Source: Trematomus loennbergii (Eukaryota; Chordata; Actinopteri; Perciformes; Nototheniidae). Taken from it: 64,000 nt of DNA. Shown here one piece after another: positions 1 through 10,744 of this stretch. The notes below the pieces were generated by a model that was given only the letters and a program-made list of their open reading frames with translations, was not told the DNA's origin and did no database searches. The translations under genes and the position numbers were made by a program. Where the stretch lies: contig JAAOOA010000577.1 in assembly GCA_012861695.1 (NCBI GenBank), forward strand, positions 55,001 to 119,000. Direction: 5' to 3'. Each line of letters begins with the position of its first letter. The stretch's first letter is position 1.

Positions 1-1844
1 AGTGAAATTCTGAAAAAAATCGTAATTCTTAGAAAAAATCGGAGAAAAAGGCAAAATTCTGAGAAAATTTATTTTGTATTATTGTTGACGTTACTAGTTT
101 TCCATACATGTTGTCATTTCGACACATTCTTCTATTTACATAAAAAGCTAGTTGATTTAAAGCTAGTTTAATTTTTTTGGAACCTTCACCAGTTTTCTGG
201 GGGTAGTTACTGCAGGTGATTTCGGGTATCTTTGTGTATTTTTTGGAATAAAGTATCCATTATCATGCGATCAGTCACTACTCAACCATGCTCAGAGTAG
301 ATAAGCATGTTCTTCAAAGCTCTCCACACAGCCAAGATATTTCACGACAACACCCTGCGTCACCGAAGCCGAGTTGACACCGTGTTCCGCATGAGTTTCT
401 CCTCTGTACAAAATACTACATTCCCCAAGTGTGGAGCAAGCTGTCAGTCATCTCTACCCGTGGAAAAAAACCATCTCTGCAAGAGTTCAAAGATTTGTAA
501 TAAGTAGGATTTCAGATGCAGAAACAACTCTGTAAATCAGGAAAAAGGGAAGGGAAGTGAAAGCTAGTGACGCGCATCATTTGGCGAGATGACAGCTCCT
601 CAGTGAAGGGAATTGGCACCGCTGGTTTAACGGCTTCTCCGCCGAATGCTATTGGCTCTGCTTCATCTCAGTCGTTGTTGTTTTCAGTCACTTTGAGCCA
701 AGTAATTGTCAAAGCTGAGCACCTTTCAGCCCCTGCGGAGAGCGCTGCACCGCCTTGTCAGTAAAGAGCGGTGTTCTTTGAATGTTTAATGTTCCCCTCC
801 CCTCAATATGAAGGGAACGCCACTGATAGTTGGTGGCGGCAATAACTAAAACAAATACAGGTCCAAATGTAGAATAAATTGGTCATTTCAAAATGTCACC
901 GTGGAAACCAGAAGCACTCACCACATTTTGACAGTGTTTTAGATTTTAATTTAGCTGGATATGGGGGTTGATGATGAACACGGCTCTCATGTAATAAGCA
1001 AAGCAACAAGGAGATATCATGTTGGATTTTCTTGCAGAGTAGTGGGTGAAATCCTCCAAAGTGTCTCACAAGGGAAAGAGAAGCATTACGCGTTTCATTC
1101 TGGGTTCTTGTGATTTCATCTTAAACCGACGCTTGGCAGAGCAAAGCTCAAATGAGGTCGGTTCACCGCCTGTGCATCAATGCTTCCGACTTCCACACAA
1201 AAGAAAAGCTTCTGCAGAGGAACTATGAGAGCGATTCATCTTCAGAAAAAAACAAAAACGTAATTGATAGTGATGTATATTGTTTCTGAGCGAGGGCCAA
1301 AAAAATGTTAGTTGGTTGAAAGGAGCTGCATGTTTCATACTTTGTTTACAGCTCAGAAGATGTTCACATTTATTGAGAATCTTGTCAATAAGCCATGAGG
1401 CTATTTCAGGTAAATAGGCCAGCACAAATTGCTTTGTAAAACTGTCAAAATGATGTGACTGACATTTGCCGCGTGCCATTATACATCATGCTGCTGCGGC
1501 TTTGAAAAGGAAACACATGCACCGTACAACAAAGGGAGTACAGCTGATGGTGTGTGGCCGCCAAGATTAGCCCCGCTGGTTCTAACGCTCATGGAGCCCT
1601 GCTCTTTTGTGGCTCATTGACTGGCATATTGCAGCTCTGCAAAAAATCAAGATCCCACAAAAATAATCCATCTGAGGAAGCAGGACCACCGGCTGAGGAA
1701 GCAGGACCACCGGCCGGTCACTGCTCCGTCTGCTGTGGATGGATGAAGCCTCTGTCAACCTATACATCAAAATGACAGACATAATATATACAGGTGAGAC
1801 AATCCCACTCCCCCTGCTGAAATATGAGCACGGCTCTAAACATG
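1..1844. other. No gene seen; mostly unique sequence
   Basis: No exon-like or RNA-like signal was recognised. The first ~75 bases (A-rich runs separated by 'aaattct' and 'gagaaaaaggc') resemble the interior of the hAT MITE at 19385-19860, so the window may open inside a decayed relative. A 21-bp unit beginning 'gctgaggaagcaggacc' is duplicated around 1672-1716. Short frames here have no domain or codon signal that I recognise. Confidence 0.6.
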
Positions 1845-1974
<130 letters not shown>

Positions 1975-2473
1975 AACTGCTGACACAGGCAGAAATGAGA
2001 CGGGGGGTCTTATATATGTTCTTGTGTACATTGAAAGCATTGTGACTAATGCTAGCAATTCATGGCAGCAGGTATTAAACATGACATGTGCTAGTGGGGG
2101 TCTGGCCAATCAAAACAGCTAGATGAAGTGCTTGACCTTAGCTTGTCATTTTGGAAAGCTAAGCAGGATCTGGTCACGTGGTTCTGTAATAGGAGGGTCA
2201 CTGCAGAGCTCTCTGTTTGTCCATGCCTGGAGGACATTCAGGCAGTGGAGATACAATGTTGTTGTCTATGGTCAATAGATGAAATATGTTTGCAGGCAGA
2301 CTTGGAAGTTAGCATCACAAGGGCTCCCGCTACAAAAAGAAAATGTGATTTTGCATTGAATTATTGATTATTGAAGAAAATAATCTCTGTGGCAAACAAA
2401 CATTATGATACAAAACACGTTCAGCAGGATAATCTACACATATTAACACCACTTTATGATGATTGGAGTAAAA
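1975..2473. other. No gene seen; contains a weak 5S rRNA-like fragment
   Basis: Unique sequence between the CA tract and the 72-bp array. Bases ~2150-2195 contain 'gaaagctaagcagga', which resembles the internal control region of 5S rRNA (gaagctaagcaggg). The rest of a 5S gene is absent, so this is at most a decayed 5S-derived fragment or chance. Confidence 0.5.
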
Positions 2474-3064
2474 AGCTAATGTTTATAACGCTTTAAAGGA
2501 ACTGCAGCACGGTCACATGACTTCACGTCACCACCGCTAAGCTAAAGGTGGCTAATGTTGGGCTTTAAAGGAACTGCAGCACGGTCACATGACTTCACGT
2601 CACCACCGCTAAGCTAAAGGTGGCTAATGTTGGGCTATAAAGGAACTACAGTACGGTCACATGACTTCACGTCACCACCGCTAAGCTAAAGGTGGCTAAT
2701 GTTGGGCTATAAAGGAACTACAGCACGGTCACATGACTTCACGTCACCACCGCTAAGCTAAAGGTGGCTAATGTTGGGCTATAAAGGAACTACAGCACGG
2801 TCACATGACTTCACGTCACCACCGCTAAGCTAAAGGAGGCTAATGTTGGGCTATAAAGGAACTACAGCACGGTCACATGACTTCACGCCACCACCACTAA
2901 GCTAAAGGAGGCTAATGTTGGGCTATAAAGGAACTACAGCACGGTCACATGACTTCACGCCACCACCACTAAGCTAAAGGTGGCTAATGTTGGGTTATAA
3001 AGGAACTACAACACGGTCACATGATTCACATCACCACGCTAAGCTAAAGGCAGCTAATGTGGGC
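2474..3064. repeat. 72-bp minisatellite, about 8 copies
   Basis: Tandem units start at 2491 and recur every 72 bases (2563, 2635, 2707, 2779, 2851, 2923, 2995). Each unit contains 'taaaggaact', 'cggtcacatgacttcacg', 'caccaccgctaagctaaagg' and 'gctaatgttgggct'. The first and last copies are the most diverged, which is usual for edge units. A separate fish repeat at 23240-23410 also has gctaatgtt-like words, but I see no wider homology. Confidence 0.95.
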
Positions 3065-3228
3065 GTGATGAAGTTTAGTCGTCTCATTTAGACACTTGTT
3101 AGCAACCGTCATTTTTTTATTCACCAGTGGGGTATTTACTGACAGTAAAATGTCTTCAGCTTGTGTAAACCACATACCTTATTCCAGGCTAACAACCAAA
3201 AACACATTCACAAAACCAATGACTGTAA

Positions 3229-3837
3229 GACCCCATTTACACGGGAGCGCAAACGGACCGAATTTGTTATCAAAAAAGTATTCCGTTCACACACATTCGG
3301 CTCATTTAACGTGTCCGTTCACACGAGACCACTGGAAACGCTGTAGTACATATGCCGGGCCTGTAAGTGGCGCTGTACTTCTGCCACAAAATACACCAAA
3401 AGCAGCGAAGAAGACCCCCGAGCATGGTTGCCCTTCTGTTTATGCCCCGCGGTGGATTTAGCAACATGTAGTTCATGTAGTTCTCCATGTCCACTTGTTG
3501 CTGATGGTTGTGGTAGAGGAGCTGTAGATGTTGCACTAATATCAGTAGCATGGTCAGTAGCAGTAGCACTAGCAGTAGCTACTGACCATGCTACAGCAGT
3601 GAGCAGGAGAGGTGGAGGCTATGGCTTCATCGTTATCAGGAAATGATCGTATAGGGCGTACACACGGAGCGGTTTGCCCCCCAGAGCGTTCCGGTTGCAG
3701 ATCCATCCACCTTGGGACCCGTTATCGTTTGCGGGGTCCGTTTCCGCGTTTCCGTCACTGCCTCGTGTGAACGAACGGGCTATACGAAAGAGAAAAGTAG
3801 AAGATACAACCCGTTTCGTTCTCGTGTAAACACCGCC
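3229..3837. mobile_element. PIF/Harbinger-like MITE with TAA target duplication
   Basis: A 609-bp element bounded by TAA at 3226-3228 and 3838-3840. The terminal inverted repeats align through the shared core 'tttacacg' followed by a purine-rich 'ga.cg.aaacgg' stretch. A TAA/TTA duplication fits the PIF/Harbinger superfamily. No transposase is present, so it is non-autonomous. The centre holds a perfect 16-bp hairpin (3545-3560 with 3579-3594). Bases ~3330-3380 are shared with the unrelated TTAA family T1. Superfamily is inferred from TSD length and TIR only. Confidence 0.75.
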
Positions 3838-3840
3838 TAA

Positions 3841-5002
3841 GACGAGGAAACTGAAAATGCTAAAATGCTGACTCATTCATGGGCTTTAGGAGTAATTCAA
3901 AGAGCTCTTACTTTTCCACACTGTAAGAGATTAAGAAAGGCTAGATGTAATATTGAAAGTCAACGGCAGACGTTTTCCAATGAAATGCTAATCATCTTTT
4001 GAAGCTAACTCTGGGAGGAGCACTTCATTCAGTGTTTGTCTATTTCTATCACGCCATGCTTGTTCTTCTTGCTCATCAGGAGTCGTGTTCAGAGCTTGCT
4101 TATTCCTCTCAACTCAATTATTCAAATCTTTGGTGAAAAAAAACTAAAAAGTGAGGACCACAGCCTCCTATGATTTATCCTGGTATCAGAGCCTCCGCGG
4201 GTCATTCATCAGCTAAATGGCTTTTTGAATCCATACTCTAAAGTTCATTACAGCGATTAAAGATTTATTCAGTCACAGTTATAGATAATTCATCTGAGGC
4301 CCATTAAAATGCCGCTTTGTCGCTGCACCATGTGGTCGTTTTTAAAGAGAATGGCAGATGCAAACTAAATGTTAGATACTGCCATTTTTCAATCTCCTCC
4401 GAACGGACAAAGGTTCAAAAACTCAGCGGTGGGGCTCTCCCAATTTGACACATGGCTCTCAGTGAAGATGAAAGGCTTTTGTTTCTTCAACCTTTCCATA
4501 CCCAACTTTTCTCAAGTGTCTCAAGTGTTTTTAGAAGAGGAGCCCTTCATCAGAAATGCTGTTATGCTAAGAGAAGGAAATGAAGGCGCGGGGAAAAAGA
4601 TGCAGAATCAAATCCATGTGGTCACGTATGCATATAAAAGCACACCTCTGGGAGCTGCCTCAGGTGACGCACTGACAACATGACGGCTGAGCTTCTGTGC
4701 ATTTATTCAATAATGTAACGATTAGCAAACGTGGAGATTAAGAAAACAGTGTTTAAGCTGTTCAATAACATGTCCTCTGATGACTCGAGACAACATGAGC
4801 TGTGACACAAAATACATGACATATAGACAACTTAATCACAGGCACTGCAAAGGGCTCACAGCACTTTTGATTTGCTCCGTCAAAACCACATTTAGCTGTT
4901 ATATCAAAACGTTGTTTTAGTCGTAACATTGTTTTCAAATTCATTAATAATTTAGTAGTGTTCAAATGGTGAGAGGACGTAATATATCCTTGAGATATGT
5001 CT
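3841..5002. other. No gene seen; unique sequence
   Basis: No exon-like, repeat or RNA signal is clear. Bases ~4180-4360 are unique, of even composition, and contain several homeodomain-like and TTTAA words, so they are a weak conserved non-coding candidate. A 104-codon frame at 4369-4683 has no recognisable domain and is probably chance. Confidence 0.5.
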
Positions 5003-5978
5003 TTAAAGAGTCCTCTCCTGCTGATGTTCAGGTGTATATCAGTATGTAGTGTCTCTACTTTAAAGAGTCCTCTCCTGCTGATGTTCAGGTGTATATCAGT
5101 ATGTAGTGTCTCTACTTTAAAGAGTCCTCTCCTGCTGATGTTCAGGTGTATTCAGTATGTAGTGTCTCTACTTTAAAGAGTCCTCTCCTGCTGATGTTCA
5201 GGTGTATATCAGTATGTAGTGTCTCTACTTTAAAGAGTCCTCTCTGCTGATGTTCAGGTGTATATCAGTATGTAGTGTCTCTACTTTAAAGAGTCCTCTC
5301 CTGCTGATGTTCAGGTGTATATCAGTATGTAGTGTCTCTACTTTAAAGAGTCCTCTCCTGCTGATGTTCAGGTGTATATCAGTATGTAGTGTCTCTACTT
5401 TAAAGAGTCCTCTCCTGCTGATGTTCAGGTGTATATCAGTATGTAGGTCTCTACTTTAAAGAGTCCTCTCCTGCTGATGTTCAGGTGTATATCAGTATGT
5501 AGTGTCTCTACTTTAAAGAGTCCTCTCCTGCTGATGTTCAGGTGTATATCAGTATGTAGTGTCTCTACTTTAAAGAGTCCTCTCCTGCTGATGTTCAGGT
5601 GTATATCAGTATGTAGTGTCTCTACTTTAAAGAGTCCTCTCCTGTGATGTTCAGGTGTATATCAGTATGTAGTGTCTCTACTTTAAAGAGTCCTCTCTTG
5701 CTGATGTTCAGGTGTATATCAGTATGTAGTGTCTCTACTTTAAAGAGTCCTCTCCTGCTGATGTTCAGGTGTATATCAGTGTGTAGTGTCTCTACTTTAA
5801 AGAGTCCTCTCCTGCTGATGTTCAGGTGTATATCAGTATGTAGTGTCTCTACTTTAAAGAGTCCTCTCTTGCTGATGTTCAGGTGTATATCAGTATGTAG
5901 TGTCTCTACTTTAAAGAGTCCTCTCCTGCTGATGTTCAGGTGTATATCAGTATGTAGTGTCTCTACTTTAAAGAGTTT
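5002..5978 (-). repeat. 57-bp minisatellite, array 1, about 17 copies
   Basis: Units run tandemly with 'tctactttaaagagtcctct', 'cctgctgatgttcaggtgta' and 'tatcagtatgtagtg'. The period is 57 bases except where single bases are lost (for example at 5150, 5243, 5446 and 5644). Because 57 is 3 x 19, every frame without a stop in one unit stays open across the array, giving artefactual 19-residue repeat peptides. Strand is given relative to arrays 2 and 3, which lie in the opposite direction. Confidence 0.97.
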
Positions 5979-6046
5979 TTCCATGCACACAAACCTATAT
6001 AACTCACGACAGGAAATGGAACCCCAAAAAGCATAATAAGGTCTCT
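5007..6046 (-). mobile_element. TTAA-flanked T2 element filled with a 57-bp array
   Basis: The left end 'agagtcctctcctgctg' follows TTAA at 5003-5006. The right end reads '...gcataataaggtctct', the reverse complement of the T2 terminus seen at 24691 ('agaggacctgttctgc'). The expected right TTAA is decayed to TCAG. Between the ends the element is almost entirely 57-bp tandem units. The ~65 bp from 5980 to 6046 is the remaining unique T2 end. A TTAA target suits piggyBac- or Kolobok-type elements. No transposase remains. Confidence 0.65.
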
Positions 6047-6243
6047 TCAGATCGATGGTAATGTGCATTCGGCGATGGCATCTGAGAGGTCTAATTGTCT
6101 CTCTAATAACATCAGGGACTTTAATCTTTAATAAAAACTGGATCCTGACAAATGAGATTTAATCGAGAATATTGGCTTGATTATTTACCCGTGTCCTGTT
6201 TATCTCTTAATACTCCCACAGCCCTTGTCCTTCCTTCCCAGCC

Positions 6244-6245
<2 letters not shown>

Positions 6246-6288
<43 letters not shown>

Positions 6289-6312
6289 CACAACACACAC
6301 ACACACACACAC
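6246..6312. repeat. (CA)n microsatellite
   Basis: About 65 bases of CA with two 'acaaca' interruptions near the 3' end. Confidence 0.95.
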
Positions 6313-7242
6313 TGGATCACAGGTCTGCTTTTATCCCCTCATTCATCTGCTGGAGAAAAAGTGAAGCTTAGTAAAAGGTCTGGAGACATGCTTCGAGCGG
6401 ACGTATCGCCTTAGACCTGACATTACCATCAGCAAAGGTCAGATATCAGAGGGGAGTTTTTTCAGGAAACGTCGAGGAGTGGGTGGATATGAAGCTAACA
6501 TTTCGAGGTGTGTTCCCTCCTTCACCATCACCCTCTCTTTCCTCATGCAGTCTGGTTTCCTCTGCAGCAGACCGAGCACAGCAGGGAGCCGGGGAAGGAA
6601 TGGAAATGAGGGCTTATTATTTCTCCCTGGTGGCTAAAGGTCCAGCAGTCCTGGCTGTGTGTCAGAGGACTCTGGAGAAAGTGTTCGCCCAATGCATATT
6701 GGAGAGGTTTATTTGAACACTGGAAGGGTTTTATTCCGTCTAATTTGTTTCATTTGGGCAGGAGAAAGCAATGCCATTTGAAACAAATAAGCGCTGCTGG
6801 AAACAGGGCCCTCGGTTCTCCTGCAGGCGAACTGCAGCTCCGCTTATTGGAAGGGGGAATGTAATCGGTTCAGCGACGGAAGCAGTCCCGAACACATGGT
6901 TTTATTGGTAAGAAGGGACGGATGGAGCCAAAGGAGAGAGAATGAAACCAGAGCAGCACAGCAGATTTGTTCCACTATGGTTTAGACCCCAGAAATAAAG
7001 AACCGGACGGTGGGACTGAAGCATGTGGGGGTTTAGTAGCGGGAAGACAAAGGAGGCAGGGAGGAAGAAGAGGGAAATGTCAACTATATATAACCTGTGA
7101 ACTGTTTGTATATCACTGATGATCCGCTCCATGGATGAGGAGGTGAAGGGGGGAAAGAAACCTTCTCTAACTCTCTAACTCCAATTTCCATGTTAATATG
7201 GTTTATTATACAAGAGTATCTTTCCCCTAGCTGGATTATGTT
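6313..7242. other. No gene seen; unique sequence
   Basis: No repeat, exon or RNA feature recognised. Short frames at 6483-6716 and 6902-7132 lack splice context or a recognisable domain. Confidence 0.55.
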
Positions 7243-7563
7243 CATATAACTAGAGATGTCCCGATCCGATCACGTGATCGGGGATCGGAGCCGATCACGT
7301 GATTTTCAAAAGATCGGAATCGGGAGAAAAAAATCGGGGATCGGGATTTTTTTTTTTTTATAAATTTTTTTTTTATTTAATGTTACAAAACAAAAATGAC
7401 CATGTTCACGTCTTAAAGTCATCCTGAGGCCTTAGTTTTGGTTTAAAATTACACAACATCATGTATGTGTTGCTTCTTTTGGGCTTGTTTTCATCGACCT
7501 GGTTGCTTATTTCTCTCAAATCTGGCAACAGAGTGGGCGCAGTGTCTAATAGTAGCAGTAAGC

Positions 7564-8003
7564 TAACGAGAGGCTACGTTCAGCTGGTGTAACGAGAGGC
7601 TACGTTCAGCTGGTGTAACGAGAGGCTACGTTCAGCTGGTGTAACGAGAGGCTACGTTCAGCTGGTGTAACGAGAGGCTACGTTCAGCTGGTGTAACGAG
7701 AGGCTACGTTCAGCTGGTGTAACGAGAGGCTACGTTCAGCGGTGTAACGAGAGGCTACGTTCAGCGGTGTAACGAGAGGCTACGTTCAGCCGGTGTAACG
7801 AGAGGCTACGTTCAGCCGGTGTAACGAGAGGCTACGTTCAGCCGGTGTAACGAGAGGCTACGTTCAGCCGGTGTAACGAGAGGCTACGTTCAGCCGGTGT
7901 AACGAGAGGCTACGTTCAGCCGGTGTAACGAGAGGCTACGTTCAGCCGGTGTAACGAGAGGCTACGTTCAGCTGGTGTAACGAGAGGCTACGTTCAGCTG
8001 GTG
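7564..8003. repeat. 26-bp minisatellite inside the hAT element, about 17 copies
   Basis: Unit 'taacgagaggctacgttcag' followed by 'ctggtg'. Variants are ordered in blocks: 'gctggtg' units first, then two 25-bp 'gcggtg' units, then a run of 'gccggtg' units, then 'gctggtg' again. This ordering implies stepwise local duplication. The array sits just 5' of the transposase remnant, in what would be its leader. Confidence 0.96.
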
Positions 8004-8026
8004 CCTCGGGAGTCGGGACAGAGAAA

Positions 8027-8337
8027 ATGTCAGGAGTTTGGAAGTATTATAAAATTGAAAGCGAAGGCAGTGTAACAGCCAGATGCAATGTTTGCAAGGC
8101 GGAGGTTCCGCGTGGTGGAAAGAACAGAGCTACGTTCAACACGACCAATCTAATACAAACACCAACAACAACACGACGAGTACACAGCGGCCACTCAGGT
8201 AACGGCACTGAAACAACCGACACTTTCAGAGACTTTTAAAAGGAAAGAGAAACTGCCCCAGAACAGTGAAAAGGCCAAAAGAATAACAGCCAAGATAGCT
8301 GAATTCATCGCGTTGGATGACCAGCCGTTATCTTTAC
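8027..8337 (+). pseudogene. Broken hAT transposase N-terminus with BED zinc finger
   Basis: The frame opens with ATG at 8027 and reads a BED-finger start: 'SGVWKYYKIE', a CxxC pair at residues 20 and 23, 'RGGKNRATF' and 'NTTNLI' at about residues 38-43. These match the BED fingers of hAT transposases and the domesticated ZBED proteins. Right after this block, near 8155-8162, the frame shifts. In the next frame the sequence continues as 'LKQPTLSETFKRKEKLP' and 'KAKRITAKIAEFIALDD', a typical hAT segment after the BED domain. The His pair that should complete the zinc site is lost at the shift. The reading then ends near 8337 with no catalytic RNase H-like domain. It is a transposon relic, not a host gene. 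Confidence 0.85.
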
Positions 8338-8468
8338 CTTTTTTTTCTCTTAATGCATTGCATAAAGATCGGATCGGGAAAAATCGGTATCGGCAGATTG
8401 TCAAAATCAAATGATCGGAATCGGATCGGGAGCAAAAAAAGGTGATCGGGACATTCCCTACATATAAC

Positions 8469-9069
8469 CCAGTCTTATTATCTACAAACTAAACTAGCTT
8501 TTAAAGATCTCTAAACATCTGTTTCCATTCACTGCAGTGCTTTTGAAGAGGGCTTTTATGGAGCAGTCCTCCATATGAACCGTGTGCTTTGTGGACAAAC
8601 GTCTCCACAAACCGACCAATTAGTCTTTTTTTTATTGATATAAAATGGTATGTTGTCCATCTCGCTCTAATGCACTCTGGGCCAAAACACTTTGAGTTAC
8701 GGAGGCGTGTACACTGCATGTGTGTGTCTCTGTGTGTGCACATATGGGGGTGTGAGTCCCTCTGAGTGTGCATGCTCGTGTCCATATGTGCCCTGTTTGT
8801 GTGCCATCTCCATTAATGCTGCAATTGCCCAGAAGGCATGATTTGCCACTCAGTCCAAAGCAACAGAGAGCCAACACCTCAGTGGCACCAGTCCACGAAA
8901 ACAATTCAATCTCGCCGTGATCACATGTGGACAACGCTTCTTCTGAGAAAATACAGATAGAAACATTCATTATGGGCACTCTCCAGTGGTCGGACCTCAA
9001 AAGGTATTTGGCGGGTCCCTGTTAGGCTCCTTTGAGGAAAACAAATCTCCTACCGATGAAGTAAATCGT
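8469..9069. other. No gene seen; unique sequence
   Basis: Contains a TG-rich, imperfect stretch at ~8718-8790 but no repeat array or exon-like segment that I can support. Confidence 0.5.
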
Positions 9070-9180
9070 GTCTGTGTATGTGATAGGCTAATGGAGAAAA
9101 ATAAAGAGCTTTTTGTACATTAAAGCATGGAAACATGTCCCAGTAGAGACACTAAACACAAATATGTATGTAATATTAAT
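9070..9180 (+). mobile_element. Fragment of T2-family right half
   Basis: Reads 'gtgataggctaatgg', 'aaataaagagctttttgtac', 'attaaagcatggaaacatgt' and 'agtagagacactaaacac'. The last block matches the first part of the 57-bp minisatellite unit ('gtagagacactacatactga'). This fragment therefore shows the non-repeated context of the sequence that was multimerised in the 57-bp arrays. Confidence 0.5.
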
Positions 9181-9329
9181 CCATATGTGTTGGTGTTTCC
9201 ACCGACCAAACAAACAGCATCAGTGTTCTGTAGTTCCCATTGGGATCCTTCACTAACACTACAGGTGTCTCCAATGGAAGGCGTCCCTCCTCTCTGTTGG
9301 TGCCTCTAATGAAACCCTCCACCTTCACT

Positions 9330-9570
9330 CATTACACCTCCATGTTTTTGCCCTGCCTGTCCCGGAGAGAGTGAGGGAGAGAAAGCGCTGAACACGGCCA
9401 GTAATTAGTGGTCTTGATAATGGGGCAAGGCCAAGGAAGGTTGCCAATAATCTGGCCTAATTGCTCACATGTATGCCAAAGCGCCGGGCTCGGACAGGGT
9501 GGCTGATAATGGCCTTGGCAGGTGCTGCCAGGGATATGCCCCCGGTGACGAGAGCTTTTAATGACCACTG
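9330..9570. promoter_or_regulatory. Candidate conserved non-coding block
   Basis: Unique, moderately GC-rich sequence with clustered words that resemble transcription-factor sites: 'cagtaattagtgg', 'gataatgg' (twice), 'gccaataatctgg' and 'cctaattgctc'. No exon frame fits. This is inference from texture only; conservation in other fish is the deciding test. Confidence 0.25.
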
Positions 9571-9789
9571 GAGTGTGTGTGTGTAAGCATGTGTGTGGAG
9601 GTGCAAGGAGAGACTGGTCTTAACCACCAGGGCCGAGTTGAGGAAAACATATTATACCAATACATCACTTTTTATTGTGAGAGAATTGCATCTGCAAATC
9701 CTGCTATCGTTTTTTCACAGTGACTTCTTTTAAAAGATTTATTGACTAAATTACATCTGTTGCCACATCACTACTTTTATTTTCTTATG

Positions 9790-9897
9790 TTTTATTTATT
9801 TGTTTTTATTAACATTTTTATTGAATACCTTTTATCTGCTGTAACAATGTAAATCTCCCCGCTGTGGGACAAATAAAATACCTCTCATTCTGATTCA
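9790..9897 (+). mobile_element. LINE 3' tail fragment
   Basis: Ends in 'ctgctgtaacaatgtaaat', 'ctccccgctgtgggacaaat' and 'aaaatacctctcattctgat', a form I associate with 3' ends of fish L2-type retroposons. No reverse transcriptase frame lies upstream, so it is a 5'-truncated copy. The family name is uncertain. Confidence 0.5.
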
Positions 9898-10139
9898 TGG
9901 AACAATTAAATTAGATTTTGAAAGACTATGACACAGTTTAAGGGTCTACTCGTATCTTCTACAGTCGTGTTTTACAACTATATTTTGACATTGAAATAAT
10001 CCTGCTGGATAACAACACAGTTACAAAATGACAAATTGTAGCCTGAACAGCTTATAATGAAAATGTAATAACAAGGAGTTCAGTGTCAGCGTTGACAGTG
10101 TTCATGCTGTGAAGTTGATTCAGGTAAAAAAAACAATGA

Positions 10140-10300
10140 TTTGCTGATTATCACACGTCTCTTTCCCAGTGTAAGTCAATGGCAAACGTTTTTCTGGGCC
10201 CAATGACGTCACGGACTGACACGGAAGTTGTAGTACCGCCGTTTGGCCACTACGGACATTTGCCGGCGCACTTCCTGGGGTCTTGGCTTTACGCAGGTGG
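10140..10300 (+). repeat. Dispersed repeat, copy 1 (pair with 52265-52425)
   Basis: Shares with the reverse complement of 52265-52425 the ordered blocks 'tgctgattatc', 'acgtct', 'tttccca', 'agtcaatgg', 'caatgac', 'gttgtagtacc', 'ccgtttgg' and 'cactac'. Order and spacing are kept, so the two are copies of one repeat in opposite orientation. I see no clear termini and cannot classify it. Confidence 0.6.
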
Positions 10301-10500
10301 ACAAAATAGTAAATGTTCTTGTTTTGAAGCGGAGGGTGTTTTGTTTGGACATAAAGCTTGTATTGCCTCGAGCTTACTGTGATTTCTTTCTTTTGACCTC
10401 CACTTATAATAGGCTCTTCATCTGGTTTACAATGTTGTCCAGGACCCAGTTCAGAGTCTTTTAATATATGGATCCATCGCTGTTCGTCTTGTCACTGCAA

Positions 10501-10501
10501 C

Positions 10502-10538
<37 letters not shown>

Positions 10539-10602
10539 ACCACCTACTACTACCACTACCACTACTACCACCTACTACCACTTACTACTACTACCACTAC
10601 CA

Positions 10603-10646
<44 letters not shown>

Positions 10647-10651
10647 TACTA

Positions 10652-10691
<40 letters not shown>

Positions 10692-10703
10692 CACTACTAC
10701 CAC

Positions 10704-10744
<41 letters not shown>

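Larger units (their letters stand above)
7251..8460 (+). mobile_element. hAT element with 8-bp target duplication, internally decayed
   Basis: 1,210 bp flanked by a perfect 8-bp duplication 'catataac' (7243-7250 and 8461-8468). The termini are inverted: left 'tagagatgtcccgatc' and right '...gatcgggacattcccta'. Subterminal 'gatcgg'/'ccgatc' words are repeated at both ends, as expected of transposase-binding sites. An 8-bp duplication is the hAT signature. It holds a 26-bp tandem array and a remnant of the transposase N-terminus, but most of the transposase is gone, so it is non-autonomous. Confidence 0.9.

Noticed and set aside
3096..3461. 121-codon frame across the Harbinger-like MITE
   Set aside because: It starts in unique DNA, crosses the element boundary and uses the module shared with T1; no sign of a gene.
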